Shown: positions 27,592 through 36,717 of the stretch, in pieces
How the letters are laid out: every line of letters starts with the position of its first letter
Position numbering within the stretch: the stretch's first letter is position 1
Position numbers and translations under genes: made by a program
NCBI RefSeq assembly: GCF_014205155.1
Contig: NZ_JACHMX010000001.1
Span: 1,736,001 to 1,800,000, forward strand
Direction: 5' to 3'
Length of the DNA stretch: 64,000 nucleotides
Origin: Amycolatopsis umgeniensis
GTDB taxonomy: Bacteria; Actinomycetota; Actinomycetes; Mycobacteriales; Pseudonocardiaceae
The notes under the pieces: model-generated
What the model was told of the DNA's origin: nothing
The model's database searches: none
Seen by the model: the letters and a program-made list of their open reading frames with translations, nothing else

Positions 27592-28321
27592 GCCTGCCTC
27601 CGGCGGTCTGCGGCGTCCGTGGGGTCAGCGGCGCCCTCTTCAACCACAGTTTGACCCCGTGCCGCCGGATCAGCGCGGAGACCCGGTGCGGCATGAGCGG
27701 ACGGGTGATCAGCATGTGCACGAGCCATTTGACGGTGGCGGGCCGCCGCACCCCGCGCAGCGACGCCGTCAGCGGTGTCCGCCCGCCCTGCCGGAGGGCG
27801 ATCTTGACCGAGAGCAGCGACTCCGGCCGCGGCACCTCCATCCGGTACTCACCGTCCATCGACTGGAACGGCGAGACGTAGAACTCCTTGTCCGCGTGGG
27901 CGTTCCCGTCGGCGTCGGGACGCAGGAGGTACGCGTGCCTGCCCCGGTAGGTGTTGTGGACCTCGGCGACGACGCATTCGAGTTCGCCGTCGGGCCGGTG
28001 GCACCAGTAGAGGGTGATCGGGTTGAAGTTGTGCCCGAGCATCCGCGCGCCCGCGAGCATCAGCACCCGCCCGCCCTCCAGGTCGACGCCGCGCGCCGCG
28101 AGCCACCGGTCCAATTTGGACCGGATGCTGGAGGTGTCCTCGGGCGCGAAGTGGTCTCGCGGGTCGAAGCGGGCGAAGGGGCGCAGCCACCGGGGCAGCT
28201 TCGGCGGCGCGTCGAGATCGATGAGCCACAGATAGACGCGGTGGGCGAACGAGATCGGCGGATCGTTGCGCCGGACATGCGCCACCGTGGAGTCGTAGAG
28301 CACGGCCATGACGGTCACCAT
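27581..28321 (-). CDS. DUF1365 protein (Rv0448c-like)
   Basis: 246 residues from ATG 28321, which overlaps the stop of the FAD oxidoreductase by 7 bases. DUF1365 signatures are present: HVRRNDPPISFAHRVYLWLI, RVLMLAGARMLGHNFNPITL and VAEVHNTYRGRHAYLL. The catalytic function of the family is unknown, but it co-occurs widely with cyclopropane synthase-like methyltransferases and FAD amine-oxidase-like proteins in lipid-modification clusters. It is the second gene of the minus-strand sigK operon. Confidence 0.9.
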   Translation of the reverse strand: MVTVMAVLYDSTVAHVRRNDPPISFAHRVYLWLIDLDAPPKLPRWLRPFARFDPRDHFAPEDTSSIRSKLDRWLAARGVDLEGGRVLMLAGARMLGHNFNPITLYWCHRPDGELECVVAEVHNTYRGRHAYLLRPDADGNAHADKEFYVSPFQSMDGEYRMEVPRPESLLSVKIALRQGGRTPLTASLRGVRRPATVKWLVHMLITRPLMPHRVSALIRRHGVKLWLKRAPLTPRTPQTAGGRLDG

Positions 28322-29649
28322 CGCACCCCGAAGTTCTCGGCCGCGCGGACACCGGACGCGCAGCCGTCCTCGTGGAATCCCCACCCATGATAGGCGCCCG
28401 CGAAGGCGACCGTGTCGTCGTTGAGTTCGGGCAGGCGGCGCTGGGCGGCCACCGATTCCGGGGTGTAGACGGGGTGTTCGTAGGTCATCTTGGCCAGCAC
28501 CGCACCGTCGGCGGGGGCGGTGCCGGGGTTGAGCGTGACGACGTAGCCGGTCGGCTCGTCGAGCCGCATGAGGCGGTTCATGTCGTAGGACACCTGGACC
28601 GCTCCGGCGTTCGCTCCACAGGCGGGCGTGGCGTAGTTCCAGCCCGCGCGCGCCGATTCCGCCGTCGGGAGCACGCCCGTGTCGGTGTGCAGCCAGGCCT
28701 CGTTGCTGGAGTACCGGAACGAGCCGAGGACGTCGCGCTCGGCCTCTGTCGGCGACGCAAGCAGCTTCAGCGCCTGATCCGCGTGAGTGGCCAGGACGAC
28801 CTTGTCGAGCCGGTGCCGGGTGTCGGCGTCGTCGCGGACCTCGATCCCCCGCACGGTGCGCTTGACGGAGCGGACCGGCGTCGACAGGTGGACGGCCGTC
28901 AGCTGCTTGGCGGCGAGGTCGACGTACTCGCGGGAGCCGCCGACGACGGTCCGCCAGCTCGGGGATCCGCCGACCGACAGCATCCCGTGGTTGCGCAGGA
29001 ACTCGAACAGATAGCGCGCGGGGTACTTGAGTGTGTCGTCCCGGTCGGCCGACCAGACGGTGGAGACGACCGGGAGCATGAAGTGGTCGACGAAGTACTT
29101 CGTGTAGCCGCCGATCGCGAGGAACGCGCCGAGGGTGACGTCACCGGCCTCGGGCGATTCGAGGACGCGGTTCGCGTGCAGATGGAAGCGCTTGACGTCG
29201 GCGAGCATCCGCAGGTAGCGCCCGCGGGCGACGTTGCGGGGCTGCGCGAACAGGCCCTTCAAGCCCTTGGCACCGGCGTACTGGAGGCCGCAGCCGTCAC
29301 AGCGGATGCTCATCGACATCTCGGTGTCGCGGGTGGCGACGCCGAGTTCGGCGAAGAGCCGGAGCAGGTTCGGGTACGTGCGCTCGTTGTGCACGATGAA
29401 CCCGGAGTCGACACCGACGGTGCCGCCGTGCGCGCTCGGGACGTCGTGGGTGTGCGCGTGCCCGCCCAGCCTGTCGTCGGCTTCGAACAGCAGCACTTCG
29501 TAGCGGCGTTGCAGCAGGTAGGCGGCCGTGAGGCCGGCGACGCCGCTGCCGATGACTCCGATGCGTAGACCCTTGGTGTGCACGAAAGGGATTCGGAACA
29601 GGGGCCGAGGCGGATTGGACCGGGTGAACCGGGGCATCGTCCGACCCAT
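28315..29649 (-). CDS. FAD-dependent oxidoreductase, amine-oxidase fold (Rv0449c-like)
   Basis: 444 residues from ATG 29649, with AGGA 5 bases upstream; ATG 29637 is possible. The Rossmann signature GVIGSGVAGLTAAYLLQRR begins near residue 32, followed by VLLFEADDRLGGHAHTH. It belongs to the NAD(P)-binding/amine oxidase group found with cyclopropane fatty acid synthase clusters, where it probably acts on acyl chains. The substrate is not known. It opens the operon FAD-DUF1365-sigK-rskA, and its start codon lies inside the -35 of the divergent SigK-type promoter. Confidence 0.9.
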   Translation of the reverse strand: MGRTMPRFTRSNPPRPLFRIPFVHTKGLRIGVIGSGVAGLTAAYLLQRRYEVLLFEADDRLGGHAHTHDVPSAHGGTVGVDSGFIVHNERTYPNLLRLFAELGVATRDTEMSMSIRCDGCGLQYAGAKGLKGLFAQPRNVARGRYLRMLADVKRFHLHANRVLESPEAGDVTLGAFLAIGGYTKYFVDHFMLPVVSTVWSADRDDTLKYPARYLFEFLRNHGMLSVGGSPSWRTVVGGSREYVDLAAKQLTAVHLSTPVRSVKRTVRGIEVRDDADTRHRLDKVVLATHADQALKLLASPTEAERDVLGSFRYSSNEAWLHTDTGVLPTAESARAGWNYATPACGANAGAVQVSYDMNRLMRLDEPTGYVVTLNPGTAPADGAVLAKMTYEHPVYTPESVAAQRRLPELNDDTVAFAGAYHGWGFHEDGCASGVRAAENFGVRW

Positions 29650-29673
29650 CCTTTTCCTGTCCGGGGTCGAATG
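29646..29673 (+). promoter_or_regulatory. SigK-type promoter driving the cyclopropane synthase operon
   Basis: CCATCC at 29646-29651 and CGAATG at 29668-29673 are separated by 16 bases. The mycobacterial SigK consensus is CCATCC-N16/17-CGAATA, so 11 of 12 hexamer bases match. Start of transcription would fall near 29680, exactly at an in-frame ATG, predicting a leaderless mRNA. Confidence 0.75.
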
Positions 29674-29679
29674 ACGACT

Positions 29680-30951
29680 ATGCCGAACAGTCCCGCGTCC
29701 CGCCTAGTCCCGTTCGTCGAGCGGCTCCTCGGTGGCACCCTCCCGGTCGGTCTCCGCACCTGGGACGGCGTACGCGCCGGTCCGCCGGATGCCCCGACCG
29801 TGGTCCTCCGCAACCGGCGCGCCCTGCGCCGTCTCCTCTACGCCCCCGGGGAACTGGGCCTGGCCAGGGCCTATGTCTCGGGGGATCTCGACGTCGAAGG
29901 CGACCTCGCCGACGGATTCCGCCGGATCTGGGCGCTGACCCGCTCGGGTGCCGTGCGCGGCGCCAAGCTCGGCCCCCGTGAGTGGGCCGAGGCGCTGCGG
30001 CTCGCGGTGGGCCTCGGCGTCGTCGGGCCGCCGCCCAAACCGCCCGTCGAAGAGGCCCGGCTGTCCGGGAAGCTGCACACGCTGCTCCGCGACAAGTCGG
30101 CGATCGCGCACCACTACGACCTCAGCAACGCCTTCTACCAGCTGCTGATGGACGAATCGATGGCCTACTCGTCGGCGTACTGGACGTCCGAGGAAGACGG
30201 CTACGACCTCGAACAGGCTCAGTGGGACAAACTCGAGCTGATCTGCCGCAAGCTCGGGCTGCGGCCGGGGATGCGGCTGCTCGACGTCGGCTGCGGGTGG
30301 GGTTCGCTCCTGGTGCACGCGGCGAAGCATCACGGCGTGCACGCGGTCGGCATCACGCTTTCGGCGGAGCAGCTGCAGCACATCCGGAGCCGCCTCGCCC
30401 AGCACGACCTGGAAGATCGCGTCGAGGTCCGGCGGCAGGACTATCGCGAGCTGACCGACGAGCCGTTCGACGCCGTCGCCACCATCGAGATGGGCGAACA
30501 CGTCGGCGAAGAGAACTACCCCGAGTACACGCGGACGCTGTACCGGATGCTCAAGCCCACCGGACGGCTGGTCCTGCAGCAGATGTCCCGCGGCGCGGTG
30601 GCGCCCGGCGGCGGCGCGTTCATCGAGCGCTACATCGCCCCCGACATGACCATGCGGCCGCTGAGCCGCACGCTCGGGCATCTGGAGACCGCCGGCTTCG
30701 AGATCCGCGACGTCCACGCGCTGCGCGAGCATTATGTGCGTACGGTCCGGGCATGGGAGAAAACGCTCGAGAGCAACTGGGACGACGTCGTGGCGCTGAT
30801 CGGTGAATCCGGCGCGCGGGTCTGGCGGCTCTACCTGGTCGGCGGCGCGCTCGCGTTCGAGGAGAACCGGATGGGTGTGGACCAGATCCTCGCGGTCCGC
30901 TCGTCCCAACAGGGGTCGAGCGCGCTGCCCGCCACCCGGGAGTGGTCCTGA
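29680..30951 (+). CDS. Cyclopropane-fatty-acyl-phospholipid synthase family methyltransferase (UfaA1-like)
   Basis: 423 residues from ATG 29680, chosen because it coincides with the predicted start of the SigK-type transcript; ATG 29671 is in frame but overlaps the -10. The N-terminal CFA domain is followed by the AdoMet motif LLDVGCGWGS at 200-209 and by EHVGEENYPEY and AFIERYIAPDM, typical of CFA synthases. It transfers a methylene or methyl group from AdoMet to double bonds of membrane acyl chains. Its stop shares one base with the DUF1295 start. Confidence 0.95.
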   Translation: MPNSPASRLVPFVERLLGGTLPVGLRTWDGVRAGPPDAPTVVLRNRRALRRLLYAPGELGLARAYVSGDLDVEGDLADGFRRIWALTRSGAVRGAKLGPREWAEALRLAVGLGVVGPPPKPPVEEARLSGKLHTLLRDKSAIAHHYDLSNAFYQLLMDESMAYSSAYWTSEEDGYDLEQAQWDKLELICRKLGLRPGMRLLDVGCGWGSLLVHAAKHHGVHAVGITLSAEQLQHIRSRLAQHDLEDRVEVRRQDYRELTDEPFDAVATIEMGEHVGEENYPEYTRTLYRMLKPTGRLVLQQMSRGAVAPGGGAFIERYIAPDMTMRPLSRTLGHLETAGFEIRDVHALREHYVRTVRAWEKTLESNWDDVVALIGESGARVWRLYLVGGALAFEENRMGVDQILAVRSSQQGSSALPATREWS

Positions 30952-31736
30952 TGTCCCTCGGGGGCACCCTCGCGGTCACGGCGGGCACGACCCTCCTGGC
31001 CTTCGTCGTCACGTTCGGCATCGCGCTGTGGCGCAAGCGGTACGACACCGTCGACACACTCTGGGGGCCTGGATTCGCGCTCGTCGCGGTGGTCGCGGCC
31101 CCGCTCGGGGACGGGTCGGTGACGCTGCGCGTGGTCACCGCGCTGCTGGCCGCGGTCTGGGGCGTACGCCTCGGCGTCCACCTCCACCTGCGCAACCACA
31201 AGCTGCCCGAAGACCCCCGCTACGTGCGGATGGCGGAGAGCGCCGGCCCGAATCCGGCGCTCAAGCTGTTCGTCCGCGTGTACCTGGTGCAGGCGGTGGT
31301 GCTCTGGTTCGTCTCGCTGCCGGTCCAGTTCGCGATGTACGGCGACTCCTTCGGCGTGACGGCGTGGCTCGGCGTCGCGGTGTGGCTGGTCGGCTTCGGG
31401 TTCGAGACGATCGGTGACGAGCAGCTGCGCCGCTTCAAAGCCGACCCGGACAACAAGGGGAAGGTGCTCGACAGCGGGCTGTGGCGCTACACGCGGCATC
31501 CCAACTACTTCGGGGACGCGTGCGTCTGGTGGGGCCTGTACCTGCTGGCCTGCTCGAGCTGGGTGGGGGCGGCGACGATCCTGTCGCCGATCGCGATGAC
31601 GTACACGCTGGCCAAGGGCACCGGAAAACCTTTGCTGGAGAAGGGTTTGCGGCGTTCCCGGCCGGGATACGCGACCTACGTCGAGCGGACCAGCGGGTTC
31701 TTCCCGCTGCCCCCTCGCCGTGCTACTCCCCGGTGA
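30951..31736 (+). CDS. DUF1295 steroid-5-alpha-reductase-like membrane protein (Rv0446c-like)
   Basis: 261 residues. About seven membrane helices are visible. The conserved C-terminal motif is YTRHPNYFGDACVWWGLYLL, shared with isoprenylcysteine methyltransferase/5-alpha-reductase-fold proteins, which suggests a lipid or sterol-like substrate and nucleotide or AdoMet binding. No function has been proven for DUF1295. It is coupled to the cyclopropane synthase (TGATG) and so should share the SigK-type promoter. Its last 14 bases overlap the convergent DinB gene. Confidence 0.9.
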   Translation: MSLGGTLAVTAGTTLLAFVVTFGIALWRKRYDTVDTLWGPGFALVAVVAAPLGDGSVTLRVVTALLAAVWGVRLGVHLHLRNHKLPEDPRYVRMAESAGPNPALKLFVRVYLVQAVVLWFVSLPVQFAMYGDSFGVTAWLGVAVWLVGFGFETIGDEQLRRFKADPDNKGKVLDSGLWRYTRHPNYFGDACVWWGLYLLACSSWVGAATILSPIAMTYTLAKGTGKPLLEKGLRRSRPGYATYVERTSGFFPLPPRRATPR

Positions 31737-32232
31737 GACCGTCGGTCATTTCACGCAAGAGGTCGAGGTGGCCGGCATGCCTGCCGGTCTCCTCGATCAT
31801 GTGCGCGACCACGAACCGGACGTTGACCTCGCGGTCCCCGCGGAAGGGGGCCTTGTCGTCCAGGCCCATCCCGGAGACGATCTTGCGGCTCCGCTCGCAC
31901 TCGGCCTCGTAGGCGGCGATCAGCTGCTCGATCGGGGTCTTCATGGCGACCCGGAACTCGGCGTCGGGGTCGGCTTCGAGAGCCTCCTTCCAAACGTCCT
32001 CCTGGCCGCCGAGCACCACGTTGAACCAGTACTGCTCGACGATGGTCAGATGGCCGAGCAGACCGGCGACGGTGGTCAGTTCGCTGGGCACGAGCGGCCG
32101 CCTGGCCTGTTCGTCGGTCAGGCCTGAGCACTTCCACACGACGGTGGCGCGGAGGAAGTCGAGAAAGCCGTTCAGCTGGGTGCGCTCGTCGCCGGTGAGC
32201 GGCGGTTCGGGACGCTTCGGTTCGTCGGTCAT
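31723..32232 (-). CDS. DinB/DUF664 superfamily protein
   Basis: 169 residues from ATG 32232. The four-helix DinB fold is indicated by LLGHLTIVEQYWFNVVLG and HMIEETGRHAGHLDLLREM, which supply the three-His metal site (H in GHL, and H, H in the C-terminal motif). Members include bacillithiol/mycothiol-dependent transferases, but many have no assigned reaction. It converges with the DUF1295 gene, overlapping it by 14 bases at the 3' ends. Confidence 0.9.
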   Translation of the reverse strand: MTDEPKRPEPPLTGDERTQLNGFLDFLRATVVWKCSGLTDEQARRPLVPSELTTVAGLLGHLTIVEQYWFNVVLGGQEDVWKEALEADPDAEFRVAMKTPIEQLIAAYEAECERSRKIVSGMGLDDKAPFRGDREVNVRFVVAHMIEETGRHAGHLDLLREMTDGLTGE

Positions 32233-32379
32233 GGTGCTGCAGTCTGCCGGTTTCCTCGGATGATCCGCCAACGAGTTACCACCGGCCGGGCTGTCCGCCA
32301 TCTGCCGCAGGGCCGTGGTCCATGTCCGAATGGGATCCCATCGTTCGAGTGAAACCGACGGTAGTTAGCGCCCCTGAAA

Positions 32380-32403
32380 CATGACGACCACCCGCTCGTC
32401 ATG
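32380..32403. promoter_or_regulatory. Inverted repeat upstream of the WS/DGAT gene
   Basis: CATGACGA and TCGTCATG form perfect 8-base arms with an 8-base spacer, about 50 bases before the WS/DGAT start. Placement and symmetry fit a dimeric repressor operator. No matching regulator lies next to it, so the identity of any binder is unknown. Confidence 0.45.
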
Positions 32404-32451
32404 TCAGGCTGGTGCAGTTGTGCCCATAGCCGGAGCATCAAGGAAAGGCAG

Positions 32452-33771
32452 ATGATGTCAGGCCTGCAGCTGAGCGCACTCGATGTCGCTTTCCTTTGTA
32501 TGGAAAGCGAAACGACGCCCATGCACATGGGCGCGGTGGTCACTTTCCGCCCGCACGGGCAGGTGCACGCGCGTAAGCTGACCGAGCTGCTCGCCGAGCG
32601 GGCGGCGAGGCTCCCGAAGCTGCGCCAGCGCCCCCGCACCGCGCTGTTCCCGCCCGGCGCCGCCATCTGGGCCGAAGACCCGGATTTCGTTGCCAGTGAA
32701 CATATTTCACATCACCACTTGAGCTCCCTGTACGAACCGGACCCACTCTCCGCCTACGCGTCGCGTTGGATGGGACGGCCGCTCGACACCGAAAAACCCT
32801 TGTGGGACTTGCATCTCGTCACCGGCCTGCCGGACGGCGAGTTCGCGTTGCTGCTGAAACTCCACCACGCGCTCACCGACGGGGCGGGCGCGTACGCCGT
32901 CGCCGTCGGCCTGCTCGATGGGCTCCCTCGAGCGACGAAGCGTGCGCACAGCGGTGCCGAACCACCGGCCCCACGCTCCCCTGTGGACGCTGTCAAGGAC
33001 GCCCTCGGCACCACCCTGGCCCAGGCCGGGGCGTCGGCCGGGATCGCGTCTTCGGTCGTCCGCGCGACCCGCTCGCCGCTGTCGCCGATCAGCGCGCCGC
33101 CGTCGACCGAGCGACGGCTCGGCCTCGTCCGGCTGGACACCGGCGAGATCCGGCGGATCCGACGGGCGCACGGCGGTACCGCCAACGACGTCGTGCTGGC
33201 GATCCTCTCCGGCGCGCTCCGCGAATGGATGATCAACCGCGGCCAGCGCGCCGACGACCGGACCCTGCGGGCGCTCATCCCGGTCAGCGTGCGCGGGCGC
33301 TCCGCCGAGCAGCTGGGCGGCAACAAGCTGTCCGGTTACCTGTGCGATCTGCCTGTCGGCCTCGACGATCCGGTGGAGCGGCTGCTGGCCGTCCAGCGCG
33401 AGATGAGCCGGAACAAGGCCGCGGGCCCCGGCCGGGGCGCGGGCGCGTTCCCGCTGCTCGCCGACCGGATGCCGCCGATGCTGCACCGGCTCGGCAGCAG
33501 GGCCGCCGGACTGGCCGCGCCGCTGCTGTTCGACCTCGTGGTGACCACCGTACCGGTGCCGCCCAACCGGCTCACCCTCGACGGGACGCGGCTCGAAAGC
33601 GTGTACCCGTTCGTTCCGCTGGCACCACGGCAGGCTGTCGGCATCGCGGTGGCGACCTACCGCGACTCCGTCCACATCGGACTGCAGGCGAACGGGGCGG
33701 CGGTTTCGGACGTGGGTTCGCTGCGGGACGGCGTGCTCAAGTCGGCCGCGCGCCTTCTGGACGCCGCTTAG
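32452..33771 (+). CDS. Wax ester synthase/diacylglycerol acyltransferase (WS/DGAT)
   Basis: 439 residues from ATG 32452 (or ATG 32455), preceded by AGGAAAGG. The acyltransferase active site HHALTDG (HHxxxDG) lies near residue 141. LSALDVAFLCMES, PMHMGAVVTF and the C-terminal NGGTANDVVLA-like (TANDVVLAILSGALREWM) and SVPPNRLTL-type motifs match the actinobacterial family. It would esterify diacylglycerol or fatty alcohols with acyl-CoA to store triacylglycerol or wax. It is monocistronic, ending at a hairpin (33803-33849) shared with the convergent DAHP synthase gene. Confidence 0.95.
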   Translation: MMSGLQLSALDVAFLCMESETTPMHMGAVVTFRPHGQVHARKLTELLAERAARLPKLRQRPRTALFPPGAAIWAEDPDFVASEHISHHHLSSLYEPDPLSAYASRWMGRPLDTEKPLWDLHLVTGLPDGEFALLLKLHHALTDGAGAYAVAVGLLDGLPRATKRAHSGAEPPAPRSPVDAVKDALGTTLAQAGASAGIASSVVRATRSPLSPISAPPSTERRLGLVRLDTGEIRRIRRAHGGTANDVVLAILSGALREWMINRGQRADDRTLRALIPVSVRGRSAEQLGGNKLSGYLCDLPVGLDDPVERLLAVQREMSRNKAAGPGRGAGAFPLLADRMPPMLHRLGSRAAGLAAPLLFDLVVTTVPVPPNRLTLDGTRLESVYPFVPLAPRQAVGIAVATYRDSVHIGLQANGAAVSDVGSLRDGVLKSAARLLDAA

Positions 33772-33802
33772 CGCGTGACGCGAACGTGACGGATCAAGTG
33801 AT

Positions 33803-33849
33803 GTGAAGGGGTCTTTCCCCGCATCACATGCGGCGAAAGACCCCTTCAC
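33803..33849. terminator. Bidirectional hairpin between WS/DGAT and DAHP synthase genes
   Basis: A 47-base element with arms GTGAAGGGGTCTTTC and GAAAGACCCCTTCAC, continuing inward with CCGCAT/ATGCGG after one C-C mismatch. It is equally good on both strands and lies between convergent stop codons (33771 and 33875). It belongs to the GTGAAGG palindrome family. Confidence 0.75.
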
Positions 33850-33874
33850 CTCACGACTGCCGGGGCTTTCCTGA

Positions 33875-35344
<1,470 letters not shown>

Positions 35345-36277
35345 TCAGGCCGCCTGCGCCTTGTTGTAGAGGTTCTGCGCGTCCGTGCCGAAGTACGGCC
35401 CGAACATGTACCCGGGCAGGAAGTTGTAGCCGAAGCTGTTCACCGACGCCTGGACGCCGGCGCCGGTCGCCTCACTGAAGTTGAGGAACCACGGGCCGCC
35501 GCTCGAACCGCCGGTCATGTTGCAGTTCATCCCGTGATCCTTGGTCAGCAGGAAATCGGTGAACGTGCTCCCGCTGCAATAGATCAGTTTCGTGCCGTCG
35601 TACGGCGCCGCCGCCGGATACCCGAACGTGTACATCGACTGGTTGCGCGCCTGGTTGAACGCGATCCCCTGCGCACCGACGACGTCCGTCAGTTTCTGCC
35701 CGTTGAGCGGGTTGACCACGGCCGCGCCGACGTCGTAGTTCATGTCCTCGCTCGCTTCCCACTGCGGAGTGGTCAGCGTGCTCTTCGCGGCCCAGGTGCC
35801 ATAAGGCGTGTTGCCGTTGTTGTAACCGGGAGCGAAGGTCCAGTTGGTGTGCCAGGCGCCCTGGTACTTCACGCAATGCCCGGCGGTGATCACGACACTG
35901 CCGTTCGCGCTGGTGACCGCGTCACCGGAGCACGACGCGTTCCGCCCGCCCATGGTGAAGAACACGCGGCCCGCGGTCTGCACGACCTTGCCCGCCCCCG
36001 TCCACGCGCCCCCGCCGTTGGGGATGCTCTGGATGATCGCGCTCTCGCCCTTGGCGACATCCTTGAGCGAAAGGTTCGGAGCCTTGACCAGTTGTTCGAT
36101 CGGCACCGCCGACCGCATGCGTTCCGGCGTCCAGTAGGCCGCCACCGCCTGCGCGTCGATCGCCGCCTGATGATGGACCGGCCCGGCTTGAGCGGGACTC
36201 GCGACCGCCGTCAGCGCTGTCACCGCCAGCCCCACGAGCGCCGCCAGGATCCCCGTCCGGGAAACCGTCCTCTTCAT
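35345..36277 (-). CDS. Secreted trypsin-like serine peptidase
   Basis: 310 residues. A signal peptide (residues 1-31, ending SPAQA) is followed by a propeptide-like stretch to about residue 85. The S1/V8-like catalytic triad is visible: VVITAGHC (His), MNYDVGAAVV (Asp) and MTGGSSGGPWFLN (Ser). Four cysteines (NASCSG, GHC, IYCSG, MNCNM) would form two disulfides. Streptomyces and Amycolatopsis secrete related peptidases of unknown target. The gene is monocistronic with a 440-base upstream region. Confidence 0.93.
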   Translation of the reverse strand: MKRTVSRTGILAALVGLAVTALTAVASPAQAGPVHHQAAIDAQAVAAYWTPERMRSAVPIEQLVKAPNLSLKDVAKGESAIIQSIPNGGGAWTGAGKVVQTAGRVFFTMGGRNASCSGDAVTSANGSVVITAGHCVKYQGAWHTNWTFAPGYNNGNTPYGTWAAKSTLTTPQWEASEDMNYDVGAAVVNPLNGQKLTDVVGAQGIAFNQARNQSMYTFGYPAAAPYDGTKLIYCSGSTFTDFLLTKDHGMNCNMTGGSSGGPWFLNFSEATGAGVQASVNSFGYNFLPGYMFGPYFGTDAQNLYNKAQAA

Positions 36278-36450
36278 GGCGTACCACCTTTCGCCACCGG
36301 TGAATTGCCGTATGACTTGTACGACATTTCGAAAGTATTTGTCCGGCTACCGGGCGTACAAGGGACCGTTCGGCCGCATCCGTTCTCTCCGATGAGCCGT
36401 TCGGCCCAATACGATGACCTGCCCGAGACCGCGCCGGTACCTTTCCGACT

Positions 36451-36648
36451 GTGGAGGGATTCGCGCGGCTGAGCACGAACGTTCTCGCACCCTGGGTGTG
36501 GCCGCTCCTGGCGTCGGCCGGGATCGTCCTCAGCGGGACCGTGGGCTGGCCGGGGCTGGTCGCCCTTGCCGTCTCGACGGTCGTGACCGCCGCCGAAGAT
36601 ATCTGCGCACCAGGCCACCGACTGTGTGGATTTTGGGGCGTTGGATGA
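36451..36648 (+). pseudogene. Possible remnant of a PAP2-like membrane phosphatase (N-terminus only)
   Basis: From GTG 36451, 65 codons encode FARLSTNVLAPWVWPLLASA and a second hydrophobic stretch GWPGLVALAVSTVV. This resembles the first two segments of actinobacterial PAP2-family proteins (typically ARxxTxVLAPW, then about 200 residues). The similarity stops at about residue 50, where the hairpin at 36621 begins. No ribosome site is visible. It may be chance coding of hydrophobic residues. Confidence 0.3.
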
Positions 36649-36665
36649 CCAGAAATCCACACAGT
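36621..36665 (-). terminator. Hairpin terminator of the secreted alpha/beta hydrolase gene
   Basis: ACTGTGTGGATTT (36621-36633) pairs with AAATCCACACAGT (36653-36665), and the stem extends by TGG/CCA-type pairs with one wobble to about 16 bp. It ends 53 bases beyond the stop codon of the hydrolase gene. Confidence 0.6.
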
Positions 36666-36717
36666 CCCGCGTGACTGGTGAGCAGACAGGAAGACAACCG
36701 TTCGAAGACCACTGCCG

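Larger units (their letters stand above)
36278..36717. other. 440-base gap between two secreted-peptidase genes
   Basis: The left part (36278-36450) is the upstream region of the peptidase gene and shows no strong promoter by eye. At 36451 begins a short reading frame resembling the N-terminus of a PAP2-type membrane protein. At 36621-36665 lies a long hairpin next to the 3' end of the convergently placed hydrolase gene. No intact gene is present. Confidence 0.65.
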
